Assembly: GCA_963995525.1 (NCBI GenBank)
Contig: OZ023214.1
Coordinates: 56,752,841 to 56,816,840, forward strand
DNA length: 64,000 bases
Source: Escarpia spicata
Taxonomy: Eukaryota > Annelida > Polychaeta > Sabellida > Siboglinidae
Reading direction: 5' to 3'
Shown here: piece after piece, positions 12,104 through 25,113 of the stretch
Layout of the letters: every line of letters starts with the position of its first letter
How positions within the stretch are numbered: position 1 is the first letter of the stretch
The notes under the pieces: generated by a model
Database searches by the model: none
What the model was told of the DNA's origin: nothing
Seen by the model: only the letters and a program-made list of their open reading frames with translations
Position numbers and translations under genes: made by a program

Positions 12104-12613
12104 CTTCTACCATGCCCTCCGAAGATGTGTTCAGCCTTGGCGTCAGACACCAGCACATTGTCTTCGTAGGAGAACTGACAAAAGAGGTCGTCTGCCCGGA
12201 GGCTCAGTCCTATGATCCTTACGACGGGCCGCTCAGCGTTCCGGTGATCGTAGAACGCGGAAAAGACGTCAGTGACATCGCTGTCTGGATCCACCGGCTG
12301 GAAGGTGAACGTCTCTCGTGTGCGGACACGCGGGAAGAGTCCGGGACAGTGGAAGGTCCCCGGTACCGGCTTCAGCGGACGACGAGGTTTTACGTTCTCA
12401 GTCGACGGGGGTTTGTCTGTTTGTGTCGTTACTACCACGGCTGCGGTGTACTGTGCCGCCCGGGGGTAGAGGAACTCGCGGTAGACGCCGACGAAGAAGA
12501 CGAAGTACAAGACGGCGGTGAACAGTAGCACTATTGAGGTGATCTTACTGAGGCGGAAGCGCCAGTAGATGCGCATGGCGACGTCCTGTTGTCCGGGCAG
12601 AGAGACCGGGCAC
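12104..12613 (-). CDS. Glycosyltransferase family 92-like protein, first coding exon (partial gene)
   Basis: Minus-strand exon. The likely start is the ATG at 12576-12574 (context GTCGCCATGC), giving 157 codons plus two bases before a strong donor, AG|GTGAGT, at 12104/12103. A possible acceptor (TTCCCTGCAG) places the exon start at 12613. The protein begins with a short basic cytoplasmic tail (RIYWRFRLSK), then one hydrophobic span (ITSIVLLFTAVLYFVFFVGV), as in type II Golgi enzymes. A Pro/Thr-rich stem follows, then DVFSAFYDHR and VVRIIGLSLR, which resemble the start of GT92 (DUF23) domains. The catalytic part must lie in later exons; none was found between here and position 1. The exon is GC-richer than its surroundings. 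Family assignment is from remembered motifs. Confidence 0.7.
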
Positions 12614-12639
12614 CTGCAGGGAACAGTCAAGTCCGTCTC

Positions 12640-13930
12640 ACATGTGTCTCACGCCCACTGTGTCGGCATTGTTCGGGCTGCAACCAAACAACATGTCGTT
12701 GTTACCGGCGGTAGTTGTTATGTTATCCACGTCGTCTGTGTGTGCCTACCAGCAAACATACAACGTACCATTGGCACCACGACAACGACATATATTTTCT
12801 AACTTGATTACAACTCGATGTGCACTTCACGAGAAATATGGGTTTACTCACGAATAGTGACACAGCGCTGCGTACGTCAAATGCAGGGCGCGTGTACACT
12901 GATATGTACAGTACTGAATACTGCAGATCGAGCGATTGTCGCGATTCCCCGGCGCTCGTCTTCACACGGGCTCCTAGTTCAGCGTGTGTCAGCGTGCAAC
13001 AAAAACAAGCCGTCCGATGCTCCACGGAAAGTGGGACAGTGACAAATTGCTCAAGCAAACAAACCACTCGTTGACAAATGGCGTCTTGTCTGGGTTTAGT
13101 TGGGTCGTTTCGCTTCGGTTAACCGTAACACAGCCTATGACACACGGTCGCTCATCAATAAACCATGCATGTGTGTGGGTACGCACAATTGTCATATGAT
13201 TTCGCTGCCTATGAACTCTATTGAAATATATCAGGTACACCAACACCGTTGAGCTACTTCTCTGCAGATGGACGATCATAATAATATGTATGCGCCCCTT
13301 TCACATACACCTTTCTGTGCAAAGCAACGATACAAGACCAATGTTGATTGAAACAGGCCAACTTAATGACATTTATTTACTAACACATATTAAACAACAC
13401 CATATATACATAAAACCACACCATATATACATACATCAATACACAGCAAGCTTGCCATCCCCAACAGCATTGTTAAGCAATACCTACAATTTCTAAGCAT
13501 ATAACTTCCGAGACATCTACTTACTAACATGACCAACTACATGACTGCACTATATTTACCATTACCACCGTAACGGTGGGGGTCACTCCGCCCTTATAGT
13601 GAAAGCGCCAAGTAAAAAGCTTCTAACCAACAAGTAAAGTAATATAGGGAGGAGGGTGGGCAAAACAAAGAAACTAAATATAACTAAATCGACATAAAAA
13701 CAGAACACAGAATTTTGGTGATTGGCGAGCCAATAGCATACACTAAATCAAACCAAACCAGAGAGTGAGGCTGAATTTCCTTTGTGGCTGGCCTATATAG
13801 CCCCTATCACTCTTTTATATATCCCTCTGCGTTGTTCTCAGCTTGATCACTAGGGAACTCCAGGCCTATCTACTAGAGGGCGCTACCATTTGCCCCTTTA
13901 CTACTATCAATATTGCATCGCTGCCTCACA
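12640..13930. other. No gene seen; upstream region of the GT92-like exon
   Basis: This holds the presumed promoter or 5' UTR side of the minus-strand exon. I saw no clear TATA box at a usual distance and no second exon. Short repeats of CACCATATATACATA occur at 13400-13440. Numerous short open frames overlap on both strands but none shows protein-like features. Confidence 0.5.
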
Positions 13931-13936
13931 CAAAAC

Positions 13937-16900
13937 CAATATTTTATTTGGTATAGCGCCACATCCAGTATTGTTCGTGGCGCTTCACAACATATTAAAA
14001 TACATAAAAATTGTAGAATTGCAATAAATATGTGTATGTATATTAATTAAAAATAAATATCAGTGGTAAAGAATAAAACAAATAACTACATTTGAATAAT
14101 GTAGAATTTCTAAATAAAGAAGTAAATAAATAGCAGATATTCATCAAAATTAAATAATATTAATAATAATAATAAATCTAGCACAATAACTATATAAACA
14201 TATTTTCTTCTTCTTCTTCCCCTTGCTCCCTGGCGGGGTGGGGTCCACGTCACTTGGTAGCTTCTTCTACTTTTCTTATCAGTTCTTTCCACCTCATTCT
14301 ATATAAACATGATACTAATAACTATATATATATATATATATAATAATAATAAATAATTTAGTAAAACATTTGATATAAAATAGTTGACGTGAGGAATAAT
14401 GAATAATCACTATACGAATACGATAACTAATTAAAATTGGTTTTAATAGAGGACAGTGTTCATCTAGAGTGACACTAATATGAAACACAAAAGAAATGTG
14501 TCTTCAGACGACATTTGAAGCTGGCGAGATTGTCACAAGTTTTAACAACACTCGGTAAAGTGTTCCATAGGGACGCAGCAGCTACAGCGAACGAACCGTC
14601 CCCTGCCTTGATACGAGTTCACTTCACTTCCAACATGTTACTGCTCGCAGAGCGCAGTGCTCTTGCCGGTTGATATGGGTGTACGAGTTCACACAGGTAC
14701 ACGGGGCGCGTCATTGTGCATGGCTTTGTACGTGAGTACCAGTATCTTGTAATCCACTCTGCGCGCAACAGGCAGCCAACGAAGTTCGAGTAACGGGGGC
14801 GTGGCGATGTCACTACGTGGACGACGCAGGGTCAGTCTGGCAGCCGAGTTGTGTATTCGTTGCAGACGCGCGATTTTAACTGCAGACGTGCCGTACAAGA
14901 GTGCGTTGCAGTAGTTAATCCGCGATGTGATGATGGCATTCACTACGCGTTCCTTTGTTGGTTTGGGTAAAAAACAGCTAATCTGATTTATGTGGCGGAT
15001 GTAGAATGAGCATGCGCCGACAGTTTGCGACACTTGCTTTTGCATATCTAGGTGCCTGTCAATGGAGACACCGAGACTTTGAACACATCGTGAAGATGTA
15101 ATTGTAGAACCACCAACGCGAATCACAGTGTCATCAACGATTGCATCCGCAGACTTGGGTACAATCGGAAGATACTGTGTCTTGCCGTCTTTCATGCACA
15201 TATAATTCCATGCCATCCAGTTCTTTATTTCATCCAAACAGTCCTCCATTTGCTGAATCGCAGCCGTTAAAGCGGAAAGATTCAGGTCGAAATGTAAGTA
15301 GATATGTAAGGCGTCAGCATAGTGGTGGAAGAATAGTCCATGGTCTCGAATAATGTCACCGATAGGTTGGACATATAATGAAAAGAGCAGTGGTCCAAGG
15401 ACGGAGCCTTGCGGGACACCTGTCGTTAGAGTACTACAACTCGACAATTGGTCACCGATTACTATTCGCTGCGTCCGGTCTTGCAGGTACGATGTCATCC
15501 AGTCCAGTGCTTTTCCAACAAAGCCATAGCGCAAACGTAGACGCTTAATCAAGATGTCATGGTTAACAGTATCAATGTTTGATCAATCAATGTTTATTGT
15601 CCATGGCTGTTTTGAAGGCACCTGTAACGTACAGTAGCGCGGTTTCGGTCGAATGTTTTTTCGTTACGCCGACTGAAAGCATTCAACCATTTGCTTATCA
15701 GAAACATGAGTCATTATCCTAAGCGCGACCACTTTCTCGATTACTTGTGTAAGGTTATTCACAGGTCGATAACTGCTCAGAATGTCTTTGTCTAGTGATG
15801 GTTTCTTCAAAAGCGGACGGACAATTGCATGCTTCAGCAACTTTGGCATGACTGCCTCGTCCAGCGAAGCATTTGTAATCCGTGTGATGACAGACACAAT
15901 ACTTGTGATATTATCTCTTAGCTCAATTGCAGGCAGAGGATCCAATCCGCACGTTTTGCCAGTAGTACCACAAATCGCTGTGATCTCTGTGTTCGTTGTC
16001 GGATCAAACGCATGGATACAGTCAGTGAAACAACGTCTTTCATCAGTTGGCCTATCGATGATGTTGAAACACTGCAGACCTCTCAGGAGCTTGCCAATCT
16101 TTTCACTAAAGAAACGTGCACATTTTTCGCATCTTTGGGCCGTCAAATGGAATTCAGGGTGTTCCTGTATGCGGTGGCCATCCAGCGATCTCAGTAATGG
16201 AAACATGGTGTTGTTGTTTGCCTTCTCCAGGCGGTTTTTATAATAATCCGTTTTGCGTGCTGATATCAAAGCAGTGCATTCTTCACGAGCCGTGACATAT
16301 AATTGCCGATGAATCTCCAGTTTAGTTCTTCTCTACACATTCTCCCGTTTCCGCTTCCTATCCCTGGCGTCGTCGATGTCAGAGTCGTACCAGGGATGTG
16401 GTGTGCTGTCTTTTATTTTCACATTGCGTAACGGGGCATGTTTGTCAAGGCATTCAGTGAGACAGGTGTTGTACATCTTCACCAAATCCTCTGCTTGTCG
16501 ATCATTCGCGTATGTATGGAATGTCATGTCAGCACCTGCTGACTCGATATCGTTTCGGAGTGCATCTGTTTCAATGTTCCTGAAATTCCGCTTTGCAATC
16601 GTCTTAGTTTTTACTGCAGGCTTCAGTGCTATTAGTGTGAGTTCAATGCGATGGTGGTCAGACAGAGTGTCAGGATGCACAGTAACGGAAGTAATGAAGT
16701 CGTCACCAGTTTGGTGCGTTGGCGAATGTATATGTTGAGTTAGATTGAACGATGCGAAGTGGTTCTGATTTGAGGGTATCGTCAAAATGAACATTGAAGT
16801 CACCAATGATGGCAGTAGGAACAACGGAGATGGATGCCTCGAGGAATAGCTGCTCAAGTTCAGCGTAAAAATTCGATATTGTTCCAGATGTCTTACTTAA

Positions 16901-17299
16901 TGCAGGCGGGTGATAAGCGACCCAGATATTGTATTTCAACAAGAAAGGGTTGGTGAGTTGCAGACGGAGAAGTTCGAAGGTTGTGAATGGCAGCTTTGGG
17001 AGGATCTTGGTGTTGAAGGTATTTCGATGAACTATGGCAACTCCGCCGCTACGACCAGAGGCACGTGCTACATGATTGAATGTGTAGCCGGGAGGCGTCA
17101 GTTCAGCCACAATCGCTTCGTCTCCAGTTTTTTTTAGCCACGTCTCGGTGATGGCCAAAACATCCCAATTGTGTTGGATAATTTCCTCATTTATAGTCAG
17201 CGTCTTATTTTTTACAGATCTTGCATTGATCAATGCGATGTTGGTGTAACGATTCTTAAAATCCTTGTCATCAGTTTGACAAGACGATAGTTTCACTCA

Positions 17300-17300
<1 letters not shown>
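13937..17300 (-). pseudogene. L2/CR1-type LINE, near-complete ORF2, inactivated
   Basis: Read on the minus strand. The APE endonuclease comes first (ALINARSVKN, AITETWL, GDFNVHF, and SDHHRIEL after a frameshift near 16.8 kb). Next is a spacer domain, then the polymerase (GLDPLPA, LLKKPSLD, YRPVNNL). Around 15.56-15.66 kb the motif A region is lost: text jumps from HSTETALL to DTVNHDILIKRL. Then GVPQGSVLGPLLFSLY and a mutated motif C, YADA instead of YADD. The C-terminal block (AASLWNTLP, then FKCRLKTHFF) ends at a stop at 14475-14477. The 3' UTR carries the GCGCCACGAAC/GCGCTATA-like tail near 13950-13990. Both polymerase metal-binding motifs are damaged, so it cannot be active. Confidence 0.85.
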
Positions 17301-17956
<656 letters not shown>

Positions 17957-18132
17957 ATGTGTGTGACACGTTTCGGGGCGTCAAATTACATACATGTTCC
18001 CATTCAGTATAATATTCATATGTACTAGTATTCTAATTGCTAAATATCCCGTTTGGCACATTACTACCCTACATCGAGTTCGATCTAATTTCTTTAAAAT
18101 GCTGCCTTTTATTATAAATATATATCTCGCTC

Positions 18133-18234
18133 GGAGGGAGGGAGGGAGGGAGGGAGGGAGGGAGGGAGGGAGGGAGGGAGGGAGGGAGGGAGGGAGGGAG
18201 GGAGGGAGGGAGGGAGGGAGGGAGGGAGGGAGGT
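18133..18234. repeat. GGGA tetranucleotide microsatellite
   Basis: About 25 uninterrupted GGGA (GAGG) units. The strong purine/pyrimidine bias could allow triplex or G-quadruplex structure. Confidence 0.97.
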
Positions 18235-18459
18235 GGAGAACTTGTCACAAGATGATGTGGGGTCAAATTTGTCCTTCGGAAAATAATGTATTCTCTTTTT
18301 GTACATGCCAAACTGTTTACTTTTTAATTGATTTCCAGAAACATTATTTCAGTAATAGGCACACACGGCGTGTTTGCATTAATTAAATTAATTTATATAA
18401 ACGTATAATGCCACCATTTTAGCAAAATACCACACGTTGACAAAATTCATATACGTCGG

Positions 18460-18840
18460 AAAATGTGGATAACTTTTAAATAATGTCGGCTTTATTCGCT
18501 GCATAAAATACTAGTTTGTGAAGATAAATGGTAAACATCATTGTGCAACCTGTAGTGTCCCGTGGCTGGGCGAAGGCCACTGCATGTCGTTTCCAGATCT
18601 GCCTGTCTTGCGCTATCCTCTGCAAGATGGTGCCCTTCCAGTACTCGTTTAGTTCGTCTCTCAATCATATTGCCGGTATTCCTCTATATCGTTTCCCTCC
18701 GTAATGTCTCCAGGTGGTGATATGCTATATCCATCGGTTATTTCGTAGTCTACTGACGTGCCCTGCTCAGGTCCATTACAGTCTTCTGATTTGTTCTATC
18801 ACGTCTACGACTTTTGTCTTCTCTCGTACCCCGATGTTGT
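18460..18840 (-). pseudogene. RTE-type LINE, C-terminal fragment
   Basis: The minus strand reads WTWAGHVSR, then NRWISHI, GKRYRGIP, LRDELNEYWKGTI, RIAQDRQIWK and AFAQPRD across two frames. This ladder (WAGHV, then GRPxxRW-like, then AQDRxxWK) is the usual C-terminal tail of a group of RTE-like endonuclease/reverse transcriptase proteins. The polymerase and endonuclease are missing. Confidence 0.75.
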
Positions 18841-18849
18841 TGTCTCTTC

Positions 18850-19475
18850 AATTAGGTTCCAAAGCTACCCTTGGCGAATCCTGTCCAGCCGGACGTGAAC
18901 TAAATATATTCGTGCAATTTAACTACAAATGTTATTATTGTATTGACATGTAATCATACGTTCAGAGTAACACGAATGCAACGATGTCTGATAACGAGTG
19001 ACACTTGTGTCATACAGAATATGGTGACCCAGTTAGCGATCTAGGAAGTTCTTACATCCATGCCGTGTAGGCCCTAATCGTGGTAAAGGTAAATTACCCC
19101 CAGATTAGAGTATTTCCTATGGACAGGCTATCATAACAGTAAATTATATCTCAACTTGTTGATACTGACGCTCAGAGGATTAGTTTAAAGGCTGTGAAGT
19201 TGTGATAACGTTCCTTTTTAGTGTTTATTGATTTTAAAATAAAATTCTTTCGTGGATACATGAGTGATAACAAGAAACAACAACCGCTATGGTGGTAATG
19301 ATTACGATTAGCTAATGGACCTAATAATCGAAGCTTTGTTGGCGTCTTCCGGTGCTACCTAGCATGTACAATTTTCCGTTAAGTAATGTTATTCTGTCGT
19401 CTTTGAGGCGTCCGTCAGCTTGTTATATACGGACACAATCTACCTTAAATCCCTATTTTAAGTACCTCCAAACAA
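18850..19475. other. No gene seen
   Basis: Unremarkable AT-rich spacer. Confidence 0.5.
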
Positions 19476-20310
19476 TTAGCTTCTGCCGATGGTCCGAAGG
19501 AGGATAGCACAGGCCTTGCTGTCGTTTCTCTTGTTCGATTCATCAACCATCAGCGTCACAGGCTGCGTCTTCATTGTCTGGACCACGTCCTCCATGAAGT
19601 TTGGGGCCAGCGCATGATTAATCATGGCACTGACCTTCGTTCGGCGACAACTAAACTTCTTGGCGATTTCGCTGTCAGTGAACATCGCCTTCACGAGATC
19701 AGTGAAATGGTCACCGACAGCGAAAGGCAGGCTGTGTTCGGCGACGAACTGGAAAAATAAGGCCTCGGCCTTCGTCATCTTCTCCGCGACCGTACCGGTA
19801 GCACCTGGCTGAAAGCGCATGCTTATCAGCTTGGCCAGCACGCCACACCTCTTTGCATCAACCACTTCGTCCTTGTGTTTTTTGTTCGAAACGTGTTTCT
19901 CCATATTATTTCTGCCCCATGACTGACAGATCGTACATAAAGCAAACGTGTCGCCTTTACAACTTTTTCGAATTCCCGCAACTTGTCCGCCCATTTTTGC
20001 TGCCACTTGGAAGCGTATTCCCTCGCCTTTCTCTTTGCATGGTTGCCAACGTCGTTTGCCTGACGCTTCTCGTTTTGCATTTTCAATTTCCGGTGAAGAG
20101 CAAGAGTTGCGATCGCGGGAAAGTATAGTACAAAATGTCGTCGACCGGAAGTCTATGTTGTGGGGTCAATTTGAGCATTGCAGTGCAGTTTTCTTAAGTT
20201 TTCGAATAAAATTGGGACATTTCTACTCTAATTCGGGAGATCGGGAGATTTTCTAGATTCTGTCAAAATTCGGGAGATCTCCCGACAAATCGGGAGACTT
20301 GGAAGCTCTG
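19476..20310 (-). pseudogene. hAT-like transposon: terminal repeat plus N-terminal part of transposase
   Basis: On the minus strand the sequence begins at 20310 with CAGAGCTTCCAAGTCTCCCG, a hAT-type terminus with an internal palindrome (CGGGAGATCTCCCG). An ATG at 20080 opens a lysine-rich start (NHAKRKAREY); a frameshift near 19970 joins it to a BED-like zinc finger (CTICQSW ... HVSNKKH). Downstream are AMFTDSEIAKKFSCRRTK and VTLMVDESNKRND, which resemble hAT-family transposases of the fish and invertebrate type. The frame stops at 19476-19478, before any catalytic core. The copy is truncated and dead. Confidence 0.7.
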
Positions 20311-20364
20311 GTCACGGTTTTAGGCAATGGCGTATGTCCAATATTTGGATTTGGCAATAGTCTC

Positions 20365-21060
20365 CTGTTTTCTTATTCGATATTTGTTTTATATTTCGTG
20401 AACTTGTCGAACTCCAGCGTCTTAGGCCTAGTTTTAGGCAATGACTTCGACTTAGACTTGAGACAAAGCCAAAACGAAGCCAATAATCTACTGTTTTCTT
20501 ATTCGATATTTGTTTTATATTTAAACTTTAACTATTTATACTGTCATACTCACTTACTTAGAGTTAGCATTTGGGCCTAATATAACATGTTTGTTTGTTT
20601 GTTTGTACACTCGCCCGCCCACCTCCCTGCGATTTACATGGCTGATTGCAGTCACGGTTTTAGGCAGTGGCGTTTTTCCAAGGTTTGGCAAGTGGTTGAC
20701 TCAATACAACTTATAAACAATTGTCTGGCACAAACGTGACGGAATAGATGCTATAGATTTAACATATCATATGGGTTAATTTGTTCGGGTTTATTTTAAA
20801 ACGTTATATCATGCATGGACTCCCACTGGAACGTCTTAGACTTAGTCCTTAGTCTTAGACTTAGACGTAGTCTTTGTCCGAGTTTGACAACTTACATTTT
20901 CGGTTACACGGTATAATCAGGCCTGGACTTTGTTTTGGCTTCGTCTCGAATCTAAGTCGAAATCATTGTCTAAAACTAGGCCTAAGAGTAATACGTTGGA
21001 GTTCGACAAGTTTTCGAATCCTCATGTTAAATATAACAATAAAAGTATAAAATAAAGAGT
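20365..21060. repeat. Fold-back structure: imperfect inverted repeat of about 120 bp
   Basis: The arm 20365-20485 (containing AACTTGTCGAACTCC, TTAGGCCTAGTTTTAG and AGCCAAAACGAAGCC) reappears reverse-complemented at about 20930-21060. In addition, GTCACGGTTTTAGGCA starts at both 20311 and 20653, and CTGTTTTCTTATTCGATATTTGTTTTATATTT occurs twice, near 20364 and 20491. The pattern suggests a non-autonomous fold-back element. It begins directly beside the hAT terminus at 20310. Confidence 0.65.
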
Positions 21061-21560
21061 GAATAATCAGGGCGGGACCAGTTGACAGTGTCAGTGAGTT
21101 GCCATGGCTTTGGTTTGTAATGAAGTAATGAAGTGCACATTCTAATAGCGTGCAGCAAAGGGCATACTTATGTTGTTTGCAAAATTACCTGTAGTTAGAC
21201 TTTACCGAAATTACAGCTTATCCCGTATCTGTAGTATTTATTTGTTGTCGGCGTTAATTGTTCTCGAGACTTGTCTCAAAACGAATGGCGCGTGTTGTGG
21301 TCATGTGATGTGACGATGCTACACGTGACGATAATCCCGTGGCGCCTCTGGTGGATAAAGTATCACTAATTGACATCCATTTAGTAGTGTTTGGCTACTG
21401 CGTTCTTTTTAAACCATTTTATGTCGGATCACTTCACGCATAATTGTTGTTTCATATTTCATTGGTGCTATGGCTTCACGGTGTAGTCTAGTATCGAATC
21501 TAGCAAAACAATGTATCTAAGTTATCCGGCAGATGCCTGCACTAATCTAATTTATTATTA
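21061..21560. other. No gene seen
   Basis: No supported feature. Confidence 0.5.
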
Positions 21561-21983
21561 GTAGCTCAGTGGCGTACCCAGAGGGGGTTTCCCGTTTCCC
21601 GGAACCCCCCAGAAATCCCACACTATATGGCAATGTACTGTGAATGATGACATGCAACAGCCAGCCTTACAGTGATACCCATTTGGAAACCACCTAACAT
21701 ATCAATCCTGGTTACGACCACTATATATATTAGGTAGTGTCAATGCGGCTGTACATAGTTCATATAAGAGCTATGTTTGTTGTTGTGATTCACAATATAA
21801 AAGCGAGAAGGGAGAGAGTTTACACTAACAAGATTGTTGTATTCACTGTTCCTCGCCTCATCGTGTGTAGTTATAGGATGTGATGTATATTGAAATCTGC
21901 TGCGCATTGCTATGTTTATGTTGAGAAAGAGAGTCACAGAATGCGGGTGGAAATGGCAAAGCCCTTTAATTACATGTAGTAAT
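21561..21983 (+). mobile_element. hAT-type non-autonomous repeat, copy 1
   Basis: The sequence CAGTGGCGTACCCAGAGGGGG at 21567 matches hAT-type termini. The whole segment is nearly identical to 25114-25538, with a few substitutions and small indels. Similarity ends after CCTTTAATTACA. No transposase is encoded. Confidence 0.7.
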
Positions 21984-21989
21984 TTATTC

Positions 21990-22430
21990 ATGTTGGCCCT
22001 AAATTTAAGTTCAGTTGATTTAGTTTCGGTCGGGCAGGCAATAACCGGAGTTATTTTTAATACTAGACGGCAAGAGCAGAAAATGTGAAAAACAACGAAA
22101 CGGTCTACCTCATGATAGCTAACGTGCATTAATATTGTACAGCCTCACTTGTATTATAAACTTGTTTGTCTTGTATATAATAGTGTTGTTGCCAATGTTT
22201 TAATACAGTTTAAACGTTCATTCATTCAAACGTCGGATGATCGACCTACCCCATAGACGATAGTTGTCCATAATTGAGCATTGAGACCGTCTCAAGGTTT
22301 GGTTTTCTAGTTGGTTTCCAATTTCTCTCTTCATTTTGGTGGTATTGTTCTTACTATTGACGTTATTGTTTTTTTCCGGTTTACCTAGTCTAGGTTAGCT
22401 CATGTCTAGGCTGGTTTGTGACGTCATGTA
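21990..22430. other. No gene seen
   Basis: Nothing supported. A minus-strand frame of 129 codons (21740-22129) crosses the repeat boundary and is not protein-like. Confidence 0.5.
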
Positions 22431-22439
22431 GGTCTGGGT

Positions 22440-22790
22440 GGTCTCTTCAATATCGTCGGAGGGGGGATTTCAGTTGGTTGATGGTCTGTGCCTGAATGGT
22501 GTCTTCCGATAGCGAGTTCCACGATTTTACAATTTTGATGGAGTGGAGTGTCTGTTTCCTGTTGATCTATGTTTGTAATGTTTCACTGTTGCGTTTTGTG
22601 TTACCGGTGGCTTTTGGGAACATCTGCTTTGATGAGCATGAATTATGTCTGTTCTTTGTTTTCTGTAGTTCAGTGTAGGGTGTTTTAACTCTTTCAATCT
22701 GTTGCTGTGTGATAGTCTTTTTGTTTCTGGCACTAGCTGGGTTGCTCGCCGCTGAACTTGTTCGGTGAGGTCTGAACGAGATGACTATTG
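22440..22790 (-). pseudogene. LINE C-terminal fragment
   Basis: The minus strand reads QRRATQLVPETKRLSHSNRL, KELKHPTLNYRK and RTDIIHAHQ, followed in another frame by WNSLSEDTIQAQTINQLKSP. These are the RRATKLVP, RRxRGDMI and WNSLP-type blocks near the end of many non-LTR reverse transcriptases. The frame change lies near 22540. No upstream domains are present. Confidence 0.75.
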
Positions 22791-23179
22791 GAGACGTCTT
22801 GGCACTGCGTAGACTTGCGGTCTGTGCTACTTTGGTGCATTTGACAGGTAAAATATTGGTGAGGCAATAGAGTTGGATACAAAATGAGTAATTGTTTTCA
22901 AACGTCGACATTCACCAGGTTTATGAAGATTTTTAATTGATAATAAATTATACGGTGAAATATCGGTCTGGCGATATATTTCGGCACTAAAGATAAAGTG
23001 GTAGACGGTGAGAATATTAAAAATTAAGAAAAAACGCGAGAATTCTACTGCCAAAGCGGTAGGACTTGACATTTATGGGTGTGGTAACGTAGTAACCAAA
23101 CGTCAGTAGAAATTTAGAACCAATTGTGTAGATTTAAATATCTAAATTATGTTGGCTGAGTTATTGTGCAGTTTTGGTA

Positions 23180-23920
23180 GAATCAGCGGGCCCGCGGATT
23201 TTCCTGTCGGGCCCGCAACAGGACCCACTGGCCCGCGCGGTTTAGGAAATAATTGGCAATTTTGCCACATTAGCAGACAACAAACAGAGATTACAATTAA
23301 GAAGCACTGAATGTAAGGAACGAGGTGCCCCGAAAGCATGGACTGAAGTTTAGTCTGCATGGATAAGACAGAAATTGTGTGATTGGGCACCACCAACAAG
23401 TTTTGGCCAGAATGCTAGAAGTGAGATGAATGAAGCAGGTGGTTTTGTGACGACGTGCCTCTGTTGGAAGGAATGCAACGATGGGTGAATAAAATACAGA
23501 GCACATTCACACAGAAAGGCAGATGGGTCACGACAGATCGGAATATATCTGTACATAAAACAAATTTAATGGGAACATTTAATAGTACAATAGTACTACC
23601 AGTAGTATATTAGTCTTCTTCTGGTAGATTGCCAAATGTACGGCAGTTTGCTGAATACACTGTAGGCTATCTACTTCATCCCGACTGCTGTCTTCATCGG
23701 TCTTTTTGTACGAAGCAAAGAAAGTGAATAAATTGAGCGAACAGACTGGGATGTATTTGAGTTCAGAGTTAATTGTATTTATTAAGTATAACATACATCA
23801 TTACACTTCTAAAGATGGCAGCAGCGGCTTGTTTACTGGGATCGTCGAATTCTTTATCGGGCCCGCAACATTTTATGTTACAGGCCCGGTTGGCCTTACA
23901 TATGTTATGGCTTATGTTGC
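23180..23920. other. Two GC-rich palindromic patches, possible old hAT ends; no gene
   Basis: The patches at 23187-23235 and 23857-23900 share CGGGCCCGCAACA and contain repeated GGCCCGCG/GGGCCCG palindromes, unusual in AT-rich surroundings. GC-rich palindromes of this type occur inside hAT termini (compare 54542). No terminus could be fixed. Confidence 0.3.
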
Positions 23921-24339
23921 TTATTGGGTAGAGTGCCTACGTAAATTAAAATATTAACCCATATTGGCTCTCAAATTATACTATAGTTCAAAATTGCATT
24001 ATGGCTCAAATTTCCCAGTATAACAAGTTCACGATACCGTTGAGAGATTTTACCTTCGCCATATTTGTTTACATCACAGTAAAAAATTAAGCCAAACTAG
24101 TTCCTTCGAGTGGGATCTATCCCCCCCCCCCCTACTAGAACTATTCTACCTCCGCGAGGGGCATTTACATCCTCCGAAACATCCTAGTCAACGGGCCTGC
24201 TAACAGTAAAATGTTGCATGAAAATTGGAATGTTATCAAACATCAGTATGTTCAATCTATATAATTAAATATATATATATATATATATGCTGTCACCGTT
24301 TCTAGTCGAAAGCGAACGGATAGTGAATTTTTACAATCC

Positions 24340-25073
24340 TATATCCTTAGGAATCTGACCTCAGAGGCGCAACATACTCTCACGATGCGAGACTCTTCAG
24401 ACTTTAACGTTTTATTCGCAAACAAGACCAGATTGATCTATTCTTCAACGGCAGCTTATAGCAAAAACTTAACTGGCCCCAATCTCGTGTTGCTTCGCTC
24501 TCCTCAATCTCCCACGAAACCCCCAATTCTAAGTAGTCATCCATCAGCCATCTAGTATTACTACGGCTAGATTACAATATAATTATTCCAATAAATGTAA
24601 AGAACTCAATCTAGTACTAACACCGAGCGTATTATAATGCGGGTATAGAATGCAATACCCAAATTTACACATACACATATATACACTATGAAAGGAAGGA
24701 TTAAACACAAACTTCTGTGACATCTCTCGGCTGATTTGAACACTTAGTAGTCACTGACAGCATACACCAGGTGGTGTTACTAGAGTAATTCTATAAATGA
24801 TTAAGTAGTAACTATATATCTTGGTTATCCATGACATCACAAAAATCATTAGGCAAACTCGTGAACCTGGACCGCCGAAGGGTAGGGCGGGAAAGTGATT
24901 TCAAATAAATAAGTGTTGAGTTCCGTACGAAAGACAGCTATAGTTCCAGATGATCTTAAAGTGACAGGGTTTGATTGCAAATTGTTAGTGCAGCCAATAT
25001 TAAACATGGTTTTAAGAGAGAAAAAAATCATGTTCCTGAGGTTATCTAACACAAAACGCAGGAGATTAACCAA
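24340..25073 (-). pseudogene. LINE 3' end interrupted by an insertion of about 440 bp
   Basis: On the minus strand, 25073-24849 encodes the closing LINE block (LRSSGTIAVFRTELNTYLFE). After the stop, the 3' UTR matches that of the copy at 6300-6395 as far as TTTTGTG near 24835. Similarity then resumes at about 24390 with TGTTGCGCCTCTGAGGTCAGATTCCTA. The intervening 24393-24830 is absent from the other copy, so it looks like a nested insertion of unknown type. Confidence 0.55.
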
Positions 25074-25113
25074 ATAAGACGGCTGTTGTGTAGAAAGGGC
25101 ACCATATGTAATA

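Noticed and set aside
11977..12528. Plus-strand frame of 183 codons opposite the GT92-like exon
   Set aside because: Shadow of the minus-strand exon, which has a membrane anchor, family motifs and splice signals.
21740..22129. Minus-strand frame of 129 codons
   Set aside because: It crosses the end of a non-autonomous repeat and has no recognisable domain; the second repeat copy keeps only part of it.
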